This document shows, one piece after another, positions 33,338 through 42,012 of a DNA stretch of 64,000 bases (position 1 is its first letter; each line of letters opens with the position of its first letter). The notes beneath the pieces were generated by a model. That model did no database searches, was not told where the DNA came from, and worked only from the letters and a program-made list of their open reading frames with translations. The DNA is from Herminiimonas fonticola. Lineage in GTDB: Bacteria > Pseudomonadota > Gammaproteobacteria > Burkholderiales > Burkholderiaceae_D. The stretch is taken from positions 1 to 64,000 of the forward strand of contig NZ_PTLZ01000002.1 in the NCBI RefSeq assembly GCF_003293745.1. The letters run 5' to 3'. Made by a program: the position numbers and the translations under genes.

Positions 33338-35668
33338 TTATTCAGCGCTAGCCTTGGTCACCGGCGTCAAGGTCGTCGCCTTGATCTTCGATTCCAAACC
33401 TTTGCCTTTGCGCGCACGCTTGCCTATGTGCACCGCGAGTCCTGATGCCGACAGCAATATCTCCTGCGCTTTGGCACCGCGTCCCATACCGGATACAACT
33501 ACGCCGCGCTGGCTGATCGGTTGTGCCGCCAGCAGCTTCTCGTTCTTTTCCAGTTCCATCAAAATCACACCGCGACCGCCTGCGGTCAGCGATTTGATTT
33601 CATCGATGCCGAATACCAGCACGCGACCTTTTTCCGACAGGCAGGCAATTGCACTTGCGCCGTTGATTACCGGACGTGGTGCCAGCGGTTCATCGCCGTC
33701 ATCCAGCGTGATGAATGATTTGCCGCCACGTGTGCGGCTGACCATGTCGCCCGACTTGGCGGTGAAGCCATAACCGGCAGTTGATGCGAGTAACAGTGTG
33801 ACATCGGCCGGGCCGGCAAAGTAATGCAGTACGCGTGTGCCGCTCGCCAGTTCGACCAGCGTGGTGATAGGTACGCCATCACCGCGCGCGCCGGGCAGGG
33901 CAGAGACAGGCACCGAGTAGATGCGACCGTTCGAACCGAATACCAATAGCGTATCGACGGTGCGGCATTCAAAGGTGTCGTACAGCGCATCACTCGCCTT
34001 GAAAGTGAATTGTGCGGCATCGTGGCCGTGGCCGGTGCGTGCACGCACCCAGCCTTTTTGCGAGATGACGACGGTCACTGGTTCATCGATTACTTTGGTT
34101 TCGACGACGGCTTTTTCTGCGACTTCGATCAGGGTGCGGCGTTTGTCACCGAACTGTTTCTCGTCGGCTTCGATTTCCTTGATGACCAGACGCTTCATCG
34201 ACGATGGATTGTCGAGCAGATCCTGCAGCGTGGATTTTTCATTGCGCAGTTCTGCCAATTCCTGCTGAATTTTGATGGTTTCCAGACGTGCCAGTTGACG
34301 CAGGCGAATTTCGAGAATGTCATCAGCCTGACGTTCAGACAAACGGAATGCATCCATCAAGGCCGGCTTAGGTTCATCCGATTCGCGAATGATCTTGATG
34401 ACCTTGTCGATGTTGAGCAGGATCGCTTCGCGACCTTCCAGAATATGGATGCGGTCATTGACTTTTTGCAGCTTGAATTGCGAGCGGCGAGTGATGGTCG
34501 TGAAGCGGAAATCTATCCACTCGCGCAGGATATCGCCGAGTGCTTTTTGGCGCGGTTTGCCGTCGCCGCCTATCATCACCAGATTGATGGAGACGCTGGT
34601 TTCCAGCGAGGTATGTGCCAACAGCATGTTGGTGAATTCGGTCTGGTCCTGATTCTTCGATTTTGGTTCGAATACCAAGCGCACAGGCGCATCGCGGCCG
34701 GACTCATCACGCACGGTATCGAGCATGGCCAGCACGGTTTGCTTCAATGCCAGTTGATCCGGCGACAGCGATTTCTTGCCTAGCTTGATTTTCGGATTAG
34801 TCAGCTCTTCGATTTCTTCCAGCACGCGTTGCGAGGAAGTGCCGTGCGGCAGTTCGGTGACGACTGCTTGCCACTGACCGCGCGCCATGTCTTCTATCTT
34901 CCACGTCGCGCGTACTTTGACGCTGCCGCGGCCGCTGCGATAGATATCGCTGATGGCGGTTGGCGAGGTGATGATCTGTCCACCACCCGGGAAATCAGGG
35001 CCCGGCACGATCGCCATCAATTCTTCATGCGTCAATTTTGGATTGCGAATGATGGCGACTGCTGCTGTCGCGACTTCGCTCAGATTGTGCGAAGGGATTT
35101 CGGTCGCCATGCCGACTGCAATACCTGACGCGCCATTCAACAAGACGAAAGGCAAACGGCTAGGCAGCAGTTTTGGTTCTTCGGTCGAACCATCATAGTT
35201 AGGCTGGAAGTCGACGGTGCCCATGTCGATTTCTTCCATCAGTAATTTGGCAATCGGCGTCAGGCGTGCTTCGGTGTAACGCATCGCCGCCGCACCGTCG
35301 CCATCGCGCGAACCAAAGTTACCCTGGCCATCGATCAAGGGATAACGCAGCGAAAAATCCTGCGCCATGCGCACCAGTGCGTCATAAACAGATTGATCGC
35401 CGTGCGGATGCAATTTGCCGAGTACGTCACCGACCACGGCTGCTGATTTGCGTGGCTTGGCAGCGGCGTTCAGTCCCAACTCATTCATCGCAAACAGAAT
35501 GCGACGTTGTACCGGTTTCTGTCCATCGCAGACATCCGGCAGGGCGCGACCCTTGACCACAGAGATTGCGTAATCCAGATATGCGCGTTCGGCAAAGGTT
35601 GCCAGTGTCAGTGATTCGCCGCCATCGGCTGGTGCTGCAGTGTCAAAAAGATTGGCTTGATCAGTCAT
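33338..35668 (-). CDS. parC: DNA topoisomerase IV subunit A
   Basis: A 776-residue type IIA topoisomerase A subunit. The winged-helix and tower region holds [18 protein letters not shown] with the catalytic Tyr near 130, and a C-terminal beta-pinwheel follows. With ParE it decatenates replicated chromosomes. It is transcribed on the minus strand after parE and a lytic transglycosylase, 27 bp downstream of the latter. ParC rather than GyrA is indicated by the short C-terminal domain and by the ParE partner nearby. Confidence 0.93.
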   Translation of the reverse strand: MTDQANLFDTAAPADGGESLTLATFAERAYLDYAISVVKGRALPDVCDGQKPVQRRILFAMNELGLNAAAKPRKSAAVVGDVLGKLHPHGDQSVYDALVRMAQDFSLRYPLIDGQGNFGSRDGDGAAAMRYTEARLTPIAKLLMEEIDMGTVDFQPNYDGSTEEPKLLPSRLPFVLLNGASGIAVGMATEIPSHNLSEVATAAVAIIRNPKLTHEELMAIVPGPDFPGGGQIITSPTAISDIYRSGRGSVKVRATWKIEDMARGQWQAVVTELPHGTSSQRVLEEIEELTNPKIKLGKKSLSPDQLALKQTVLAMLDTVRDESGRDAPVRLVFEPKSKNQDQTEFTNMLLAHTSLETSVSINLVMIGGDGKPRQKALGDILREWIDFRFTTITRRSQFKLQKVNDRIHILEGREAILLNIDKVIKIIRESDEPKPALMDAFRLSERQADDILEIRLRQLARLETIKIQQELAELRNEKSTLQDLLDNPSSMKRLVIKEIEADEKQFGDKRRTLIEVAEKAVVETKVIDEPVTVVISQKGWVRARTGHGHDAAQFTFKASDALYDTFECRTVDTLLVFGSNGRIYSVPVSALPGARGDGVPITTLVELASGTRVLHYFAGPADVTLLLASTAGYGFTAKSGDMVSRTRGGKSFITLDDGDEPLAPRPVINGASAIACLSEKGRVLVFGIDEIKSLTAGGRGVILMELEKNEKLLAAQPISQRGVVVSGMGRGAKAQEILLSASGLAVHIGKRARKGKGLESKIKATTLTPVTKASAE

Positions 35669-35695
35669 TATTGTTTTGCTTAATTTTTACGAGGA

Positions 35696-36505
35696 TTATT
35701 CGATGGAAGTAATTGGGTAAGCAGAAGACGTGTCCGCAGACGGATTACTGTCGCGACGTCCCGGGATAATCATGTGTATGCGCTTGGAATCCGAACGCCG
35801 ATTTGAAAACACAGCATTGTCGGCAAAACGCGAAGTCGGTTGATACAGATTATAGAACTGCGTAACCAGCTTCACGTAATTGCGGGTTTCCGGGAACGGT
35901 GGAATTGCATTATTGTATTTTTGCACAGCGCCTTCGCCAGCGTTATACGAAGCCAGGACCAGATGCTGTTGATTCGGATACAGATCTCGCAACACGCGCA
36001 GGTAACGTGCGCCTAAACGGATATTTGTTTTCGGATCGGTCAGTTTTTGCGCAATGCTTTTCTTGCGGTCCGCTTGCAGGCCGAAGCGCTCAGCCGTTGC
36101 CGGCATCAATTGCATCAATCCGACCGCGCCTTTCGGCGACACGGCATTTGGATTAAAACCTGATTCGGCTGCCATCACTGCTTTCAATAAGGTCGGATCG
36201 AGATTGAATTCGTTGGCTGCATCGTTCAACAGCTTTTCGTATTTTTTCAGATTCGGATGCTGTGACAGATAGCGGAATAGCGGTGTTTCTTTTTCTGCCG
36301 CATTTTCTACATTAGTCAACGGCGTCAGTCTGGACGCATTCAAGGCCTGATCGCCGCGTGCAAACAATTGATAACGTTTGTCGAGTTTTTCCGTTGCAAA
36401 ATGCGCTTCGCCATTGGCATCGATATAGCCGTATACGTCTGCATGCGCAGCGACGGATAGCAGCGATAGCGATAAAGCCAGCAGGGAAGTGCGCACGATG
36501 TTCAT
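35696..36505 (-). CDS. Lytic transglycosylase (SLT domain)
   Basis: A 269-residue periplasmic protein: signal peptide to about residue 22, a short DUF4124-like start (VYGYIDANGEAHFA), and an SLT domain from about 90. The catalytic Glu lies in AAESGFNP, followed by GLMQLMP and the LASYNAGEGAV motif. It cleaves peptidoglycan glycan strands. It is placed between parE (2 bp gap) and parC, so cell-wall remodelling and chromosome segregation genes share a transcript. Confidence 0.88.
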   Translation of the reverse strand: MNIVRTSLLALSLSLLSVAAHADVYGYIDANGEAHFATEKLDKRYQLFARGDQALNASRLTPLTNVENAAEKETPLFRYLSQHPNLKKYEKLLNDAANEFNLDPTLLKAVMAAESGFNPNAVSPKGAVGLMQLMPATAERFGLQADRKKSIAQKLTDPKTNIRLGARYLRVLRDLYPNQQHLVLASYNAGEGAVQKYNNAIPPFPETRNYVKLVTQFYNLYQPTSRFADNAVFSNRRSDSKRIHMIIPGRRDSNPSADTSSAYPITSIE

Positions 36506-36507
36506 GA

Positions 36508-38493
36508 TCAGATATCGGCCTCAGCTTCGTTGCCGTGTTCTTCTATCCATGTGCGACGTGCAGCGGCTTCGCCTTTGCCCATCAACATGTTGAAGCGCGA
36601 TTCGGAAAAATCCAGATCGAACTCGCCGAGCGAAACTGGCAGCAGGCGACGGGTATCCGGATTCATCGTGGTTTCCCACAACTGTTCCGCATTCATTTCG
36701 CCCAAGCCTTTGAAACGCGAGATGGCCCACGCAGATTCCTTGACGCCATCCTTGCGCAATTTGTCTTCGATTGCTTCCAGTTCGCCGTCATCGAGTGCGT
36801 AAATTTTCTGGATCGGTTTTTTGCCACGCGCAGGTGCATCGACGCGATACAGCGGTGGACGCGCGATGCAGATATGACCTCTATCTATCAATTGCGGGAA
36901 GTGCTTGAAGAACAGCGTCAACAGCAGCACTTGAATATGCGAGCCATCGACGTCCGCATCGGACAGGATGCAGATGCGACCGTAACGCAGACCGCTGAAA
37001 TCGACAGTATCGTTTTTGCCGTGCGGATCGATGCCGATCGCAACCGCTATATCGTGGATCTCGTTATTGGCAAACAGGCGGTCGCGTTCGGTTTCCCACG
37101 AATTGAGCACCTTGCCGCGCAAAGGCAGAATCGCCTGAAATTCCTTGTCGCGTCCCATCTTGGCCGAGCCGCCGGCAGAATCACCTTCGACCAGGAAAAT
37201 TTCATTGCGCGAAGTATCTGACGATTCGCAGTCGGTCAATTTTCCCGGCAAGACGGCGACACCCGAGGATTTTTTCTTTTCTACTTTTTGCGCGGAACGC
37301 AAACGCGATTGCGCCTGCTTGATGACGAGTTCGGCCAGCTTCTTGCCGTAGTCGACGTGCTGGTTCAACCACAGTTCAAGCGCAGGCCGCGTGTAGGTGG
37401 CGACCAGACGTACTGCATCGCGTGAGTTCAAGCGTTCCTTGATCTGGCCCTGGAATTGCGGATCAAGCACTTTGGCCGACAACACAAACGAGACACGTGC
37501 GAATACGTCTTCCGGCAACAGCTTCACGCCTTTTGGCAGCAGTGAATGCATTTCGACGAAACTTTTTACAGCGCCGAACAAGCCTTCGCGCAAACCGGAT
37601 TCATGTGTGCCGCCGTTCGAGGTTGGGATCAGATTGACGTAAGACTCTCGTATCACCGCGCCATCTTCGGTCCATGCAACGACCCATGCTGCGCCTTCAC
37701 CTTCGGCAAAACCTTCCGCATCGGCGTTCGCATATTGCTCGCCTTCGAACAGCGGGATGACGGTTTCTGCATTCGATGCCTGTGCCAGCGATTCGGTCAA
37801 ATAACCGCGCAAGCCCTGATCGTATTGCCAGGTTTGCACTTCACCGCTCTTCGCATGCACCAGCGTGACTTTGACACCAGGCAACAAAACAGCTTTAGAG
37901 CGCAACAGGCGTTGCAGTTCTGCTTGCGGGATAACTGATGAATCGAAATATTTAGCATCAGGCCATGCGGTGACTTTGGTGCCGCTGCGTTTTTCATCGC
38001 GGGCAATCGGCCGCGATTTCAAAGGTTCGATGACGTCGCCGCCGGAAAACGTCAGCGTATGCACGCCGTTTTCGCGCCATACGGTAATTTCCAGGCGAGT
38101 GGAAAGCGCATTCGTTACCGAGACGCCGACGCCGTGCAAGCCGCCCGAGAATGCGTACGCACCGCCCGATCCCTTGTCGAACTTGCCGCCCGCATGCAAA
38201 CGCGTAAAGACGATTTCTACCGTCGGGACTTTTTCTTCCGGGTGCAAGCCGACCGGGATGCCGCGACCGTCGTCTTCCACACTGACTCTACCGTCGGTAT
38301 TCAATGTGACGACGATGTTCTTGCAATAGCCGCCCAGCGCTTCATCGGACGCGTTGTCTATCACTTCCTGGATGATGTGCAGTGGGTTCTCGGTACGCGT
38401 GTACATGCCGGGGCGCTGCTTGACCGGTTCCAGTCCTTTCAGGACGCGGATGGATGATTCGCTATAGTCTGCAGGGGATTTTTTAGTGGCCAT
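36508..38493 (-). CDS. parE: DNA topoisomerase IV subunit B
   Basis: A 661-residue GHKL ATPase with EVIDNASDEALGG near residue 45, DDGRGIPVG, and the C-terminal TOPRIM acidic segment (EGDSAGGSA, then DADVDGSHIQ). It provides the ATP-driven gate for ParC. It is the first gene of the parE-slt-parC transcript on the minus strand. Confidence 0.93.
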   Translation of the reverse strand: MATKKSPADYSESSIRVLKGLEPVKQRPGMYTRTENPLHIIQEVIDNASDEALGGYCKNIVVTLNTDGRVSVEDDGRGIPVGLHPEEKVPTVEIVFTRLHAGGKFDKGSGGAYAFSGGLHGVGVSVTNALSTRLEITVWRENGVHTLTFSGGDVIEPLKSRPIARDEKRSGTKVTAWPDAKYFDSSVIPQAELQRLLRSKAVLLPGVKVTLVHAKSGEVQTWQYDQGLRGYLTESLAQASNAETVIPLFEGEQYANADAEGFAEGEGAAWVVAWTEDGAVIRESYVNLIPTSNGGTHESGLREGLFGAVKSFVEMHSLLPKGVKLLPEDVFARVSFVLSAKVLDPQFQGQIKERLNSRDAVRLVATYTRPALELWLNQHVDYGKKLAELVIKQAQSRLRSAQKVEKKKSSGVAVLPGKLTDCESSDTSRNEIFLVEGDSAGGSAKMGRDKEFQAILPLRGKVLNSWETERDRLFANNEIHDIAVAIGIDPHGKNDTVDFSGLRYGRICILSDADVDGSHIQVLLLTLFFKHFPQLIDRGHICIARPPLYRVDAPARGKKPIQKIYALDDGELEAIEDKLRKDGVKESAWAISRFKGLGEMNAEQLWETTMNPDTRRLLPVSLGEFDLDFSESRFNMLMGKGEAAARRTWIEEHGNEAEADI

Positions 38494-38924
38494 TCAATCG
38501 AATACGGTAAGAGGCTGAAAAATGTACGTTGGAAGCTTACTGTGAATCCGAGCTTCCAATAATTGCTTAATTGATTACTTTTAAAAATCGCTTTAAATCA
38601 GGAATGCGGCATTGAAGTGTCTGCATTCTAATGAAAAAAAACGATGTGGTCGCGATGCGCTCGATTTAACTGTCTTCTCGAAGGGCGCGAAATCGCCAAA
38701 TTGTTAAATAAGGTTAGATGCGTGATGCATCGCTGGCACTTTTTTAACAAAAGCGGTCAAATGTATATGTTTTGATAAATGGTGCACACAAATTTATACA
38801 TTTCCCGGTTTTTCTCCTTTATTTATGGGATGGTTAATCGGTTTCAAGAGTGTATAAATGTTAACTAGTGCGCAGGGATTATGCGCCGTCTTCCGTCCTG
38901 TGGTGTTTTGCTTTTCAAGATTTA
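38494..38924. other. Intergenic regulatory region of parE and divergent gene
   Basis: About 430 bp, AT-rich, with no coding frame of note. It holds a perfect 9-bp dyad: AAATGTATA at 38759-38767 and TATACATTT at 38795-38803, 120 bp before the receiver-like gene. The parE promoter must lie on its left side. Confidence 0.5.
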
Positions 38925-39755
38925 ATGTCAGCTAATAGTTTTCCTTTTGCGGCTCGCCTGATTGGATTTAATCAACAGGAAACCGAAATTTTCGATGCCA
39001 CATTTGCTCTGGACCAAGGCAAGGGCTATGGCTATTTTCGGCTGGCAGAAGATAACCTTCAAGATCCTGATTTATACATCGCCAATGCAGAAGAATTAAG
39101 GGCGCTGGTTGCCTTGTCTGATTTGCGTCCTAGCGATGTACGGCCTGTGCTGCTGGTTGGCACGCCAACTATTTCGCTTCCTTATACGCGTGTAGAACGA
39201 CCGATTCGTTGGCAGCGTTTGTTCGAGGCGCTGGATAATTTAATCGAAAAACGCGCTGATACCCTGGCGCGCCTGGAAGCTTCCGATGTTGTGATGGTAC
39301 CGGAGCGTCGTCGGCGCAATCGTGTTGATATCGATTTGACCGATCCGGCGGATTACGAAAGTCTGCGGACTGAGTTGCCGCATGGTGGCGCGGTGCTGAT
39401 AATCGACAAAACACCAGCGTTTCGCGATTTTGTAGCGGAATTTCTGGCTCGCTATCAGATAGAAGTTTTGTGGGCCAAAGGCGAGGCAGAAGCCGAAGGC
39501 GCGTGTGTACGTCAGCGTGTGTCGGTGGTGCTGATCAATACGTCTGTCAATGACGTCGATCCGTTTCGCTTGTGCCAGACGGTTAAAACAGCGCGACCAC
39601 ACGACAAGACTTCAGTGATTTTTCTGGTGAGTAAATCCAGTGATTACGATGTAGATGCTGCGCGCAAAGCCAGTGTGGATGGTTTCCTGACGAAACCAGT
39701 GGCGAGTCAGCACATCGTCAGTGCACTGAAAAAATTCATGCATTTTCCGCGTTAA
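38925..39755 (+). CDS. Pseudo-receiver protein, phosphoacceptor replaced
   Basis: A 276-residue protein with an N-terminal unrecognised domain (1-150) and a C-terminal receiver-like domain (about 155-274). In the latter an Asp is kept at 161 and Lys at 257 (LTKPV), but the phosphoacceptor Asp is replaced by Asn205 (VVLINTSV). It should not be phosphorylated at that site and may bind a partner or signal instead. ATG at 38925 is preferred over an upstream GTG at 38868. It stands alone, divergent to parE. Confidence 0.7.
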   Translation: MSANSFPFAARLIGFNQQETEIFDATFALDQGKGYGYFRLAEDNLQDPDLYIANAEELRALVALSDLRPSDVRPVLLVGTPTISLPYTRVERPIRWQRLFEALDNLIEKRADTLARLEASDVVMVPERRRRNRVDIDLTDPADYESLRTELPHGGAVLIIDKTPAFRDFVAEFLARYQIEVLWAKGEAEAEGACVRQRVSVVLINTSVNDVDPFRLCQTVKTARPHDKTSVIFLVSKSSDYDVDAARKASVDGFLTKPVASQHIVSALKKFMHFPR

Positions 39756-39794
39756 ATTATTTCACCTGCACGACATTCGCTGTGCAGCTTCTCT

Positions 39795-40964
39795 TTATTT
39801 GCTCAGCATGCGCATGCCGCGCTCCAGACCTTCCAGAGTCAACGGAACCATACGATTATTCATTTGCTGCCGGATGATCGCGACTGACTGTCTATATTCC
39901 CAAATGCTTTCCGGTTCCGGATTGAGCCATACATAGCTTGGGAATGCCTTGGTAAAGCGCTGCAGCCATTCGGCACCAGCTTCTTCGTTGTAATAGTCGA
40001 TTGCGCCTCCCGGGCGCAAAATTTCATACGGACTCATCGTCGCATCGCCGACAAAAATCACTTTCGTATCCGGCGTATATTTGCGCAACACATCCCAGGT
40101 AGCAAAACGCTCGGCGTGCTTGCGCTGGTTGTTGCGCCACAAGTGGTCATATACGCAGTTATGGAAGTAATAGAACTCCATATTCTTGAATTCGCTCTTG
40201 GCCGCAGAAAACAATTCTTCCGTGCGCTGTATGTGATCGTCCATAGAGCCGCCTACGTCCAGCAGCATCAAGATCTTGATGTTGTTCTTGCGCTCGGCCT
40301 GCATCTTGATGTCGAGGTAGCCCGCGTTGTTGGCGGTCGCGCGTATCGTCGCATCCAGCGCCAACTCGTCAGCCACGCCTTGCCGTGCAAACTTGCGCAA
40401 ACGACGTAATGCGACCTTGATATTGCGGGTGCCGATTTCACGCGAGGTATCGTAATCGCGGTAGGTGCGTGCTTCCCATACTTTGACAGCGGAGCGATTG
40501 GTGCTCTCGCCACCTATGCGTATACCTTCCGGATTATTGCCGCTATTGCCGAAGGGCGAAGTGCCGCCTGTGCCTATCCATTTGTTGCCGCCTTCGTGAC
40601 GTTCTTTTTGTTCCTTCAATAATTCCTGCAGGCGTTCGGCGAGTTTGTCATAGCCGAATTTTTCTATCAACGCGCGTTCTGCTGGGCTCAGGTCTTTCGC
40701 GGCACGCTTCAGTAACCAATCTAGCGGGATAGAGGCATTGTCTTCGAATATGGTGGCAATGCCTTTGAAGTACAGACCGAAGGCGCGATCGAACTTGTCG
40801 AAGTGCGCTTCATCCTTGACCAGGGTTAGGCGCGCCAGATAGTAAAAATCCTCCAGCGAGTGATGGGCGACGTCTTTTTCCAATGCTTCGAGCAAGAGCA
40901 AAAATTCCTTGATTGAAACAGGAATTTTTGCATCTTTCAGCATGAAGAAAAAATCAATTAACAC
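39795..40964 (-). CDS. VWA-domain protein (CoxE-like)
   Basis: A 389-residue protein whose C-terminal half holds a VWA domain with a MIDAS-like motif (LLDVGGSMDDH, then VGDATMSPYE). Proteins of this type pair with MoxR ATPases and act as metal-dependent adaptors in chaperone-like complexes. The MoxR gene lies 26 bp upstream on the same strand, so the pair is an operon. The client is unknown. Confidence 0.85.
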   Translation of the reverse strand: MLIDFFFMLKDAKIPVSIKEFLLLLEALEKDVAHHSLEDFYYLARLTLVKDEAHFDKFDRAFGLYFKGIATIFEDNASIPLDWLLKRAAKDLSPAERALIEKFGYDKLAERLQELLKEQKERHEGGNKWIGTGGTSPFGNSGNNPEGIRIGGESTNRSAVKVWEARTYRDYDTSREIGTRNIKVALRRLRKFARQGVADELALDATIRATANNAGYLDIKMQAERKNNIKILMLLDVGGSMDDHIQRTEELFSAAKSEFKNMEFYYFHNCVYDHLWRNNQRKHAERFATWDVLRKYTPDTKVIFVGDATMSPYEILRPGGAIDYYNEEAGAEWLQRFTKAFPSYVWLNPEPESIWEYRQSVAIIRQQMNNRMVPLTLEGLERGMRMLSK

Positions 40965-40990
40965 GGCAAGTCCTGTCGTTCAGCTTGAAC

Positions 40991-41845
40991 TTAGCGATTG
41001 GTACGCGACATGAAAACCAGTCGTTCGAACAAATGGATGTCTTGTTCGTTTTTCAGCAATGCGCCATGCAGCGGAGGGATGATGGCTTTGTCATCCTGGC
41101 TGCGCAGCGCTTCTGCCGGAATATCTTCCGCCAGCAAAAGTTTCAACCAATCCAGCAGTTCGGAGGTGGATGGTTTTTTCTTCAAGCCGCTAACATCGCG
41201 TACCTGGTAAAAAACTTCCAGCGCTTTTGCCAGCAATTCTTTTTTCAAATTCGGGAAGTGCACGGCAACGATTTGTTCCATCGTGTCGCGCTCAGGAAAC
41301 TTGATGTAGTGAAAGAAGCAACGGCGCAAGAACGCGTCAGGCAATTCCTTTTCATTATTCGATGTAATAATGACGAGCGGCCTGTGTCTGGCTTTCACCA
41401 TTTCGCGGGTTTCGTAGACATGGAATTCCATGCGGTCGAGTTCTCGCAGCAAGTCATTCGGGAATTCTATATCTGCCTTGTCGATTTCATCGATCAGCAA
41501 TACGACTTGTTCATCGGCAGTAAACGCTTGCCACAACACACCTTTGACTATGTAGTTGTCGATAACTTTGACGCGTTCATCGCCGAGTTGCGAATCGCGC
41601 AGGCGCGACACTGCATCATATTCATACAATCCCTGCTGGGCCTTGGTCGTCGATTTGATATGCCATTGCAACAAAGGCATATCGAGTGCTGCGGCAACTT
41701 CTTCTGCCAGCATGGTTTTGCCGGTGCCTGGCTCGCCCTTGATTAACAAGGGGCGCTGCAAGGTCAATGCAGCATTGACGGCGAGCTTCAGGTCGCCGGT
41801 GGTGACATAGCTCTGGGAACCTTCGAAGCGTGTTTCGTGTCGCAT
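40991..41845 (-). CDS. MoxR-family AAA+ ATPase
   Basis: A 284-residue AAA+ protein: Walker A GEPGTGKT near residue 39-46, Walker B VVLLIDEID, and a sensor-like ITSNNEKELPDAFLRRC. It acts with the VWA protein encoded downstream in folding or assembly of a partner complex. ATG at 41845 is chosen because the longer frame to 41995 adds a non-conserved leader. Confidence 0.88.
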   Translation of the reverse strand: MRHETRFEGSQSYVTTGDLKLAVNAALTLQRPLLIKGEPGTGKTMLAEEVAAALDMPLLQWHIKSTTKAQQGLYEYDAVSRLRDSQLGDERVKVIDNYIVKGVLWQAFTADEQVVLLIDEIDKADIEFPNDLLRELDRMEFHVYETREMVKARHRPLVIITSNNEKELPDAFLRRCFFHYIKFPERDTMEQIVAVHFPNLKKELLAKALEVFYQVRDVSGLKKKPSTSELLDWLKLLLAEDIPAEALRSQDDKAIIPPLHGALLKNEQDIHLFERLVFMSRTNR

Positions 41846-42012
41846 GACGGTGTCATTAAGGTGAAAAGAAATCGGAGTATAAGCGAGAAGCCATGCGAAA
41901 GCGCATGGCATAAATACACTGGATCGCCTTGTCACCGTTCTTTGCGTAGTTTTTTGATGCCCAGGAGACAGTTGGACGCTTTTTGAATGTATCAAATTAC
42001 AATAATTACTAA

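Noticed and set aside
34010-34783. Long plus-strand frame inside parC
   Set aside because: Antisense shadow of parC caused by codon bias; composition is unlike a real protein.
36535-37221. Long plus-strand frame inside parE
   Set aside because: Antisense shadow of parE; no motif or start signal.
40985-41746. Long plus-strand frame over the MoxR gene
   Set aside because: Antisense shadow; the minus-strand frame has intact Walker motifs.
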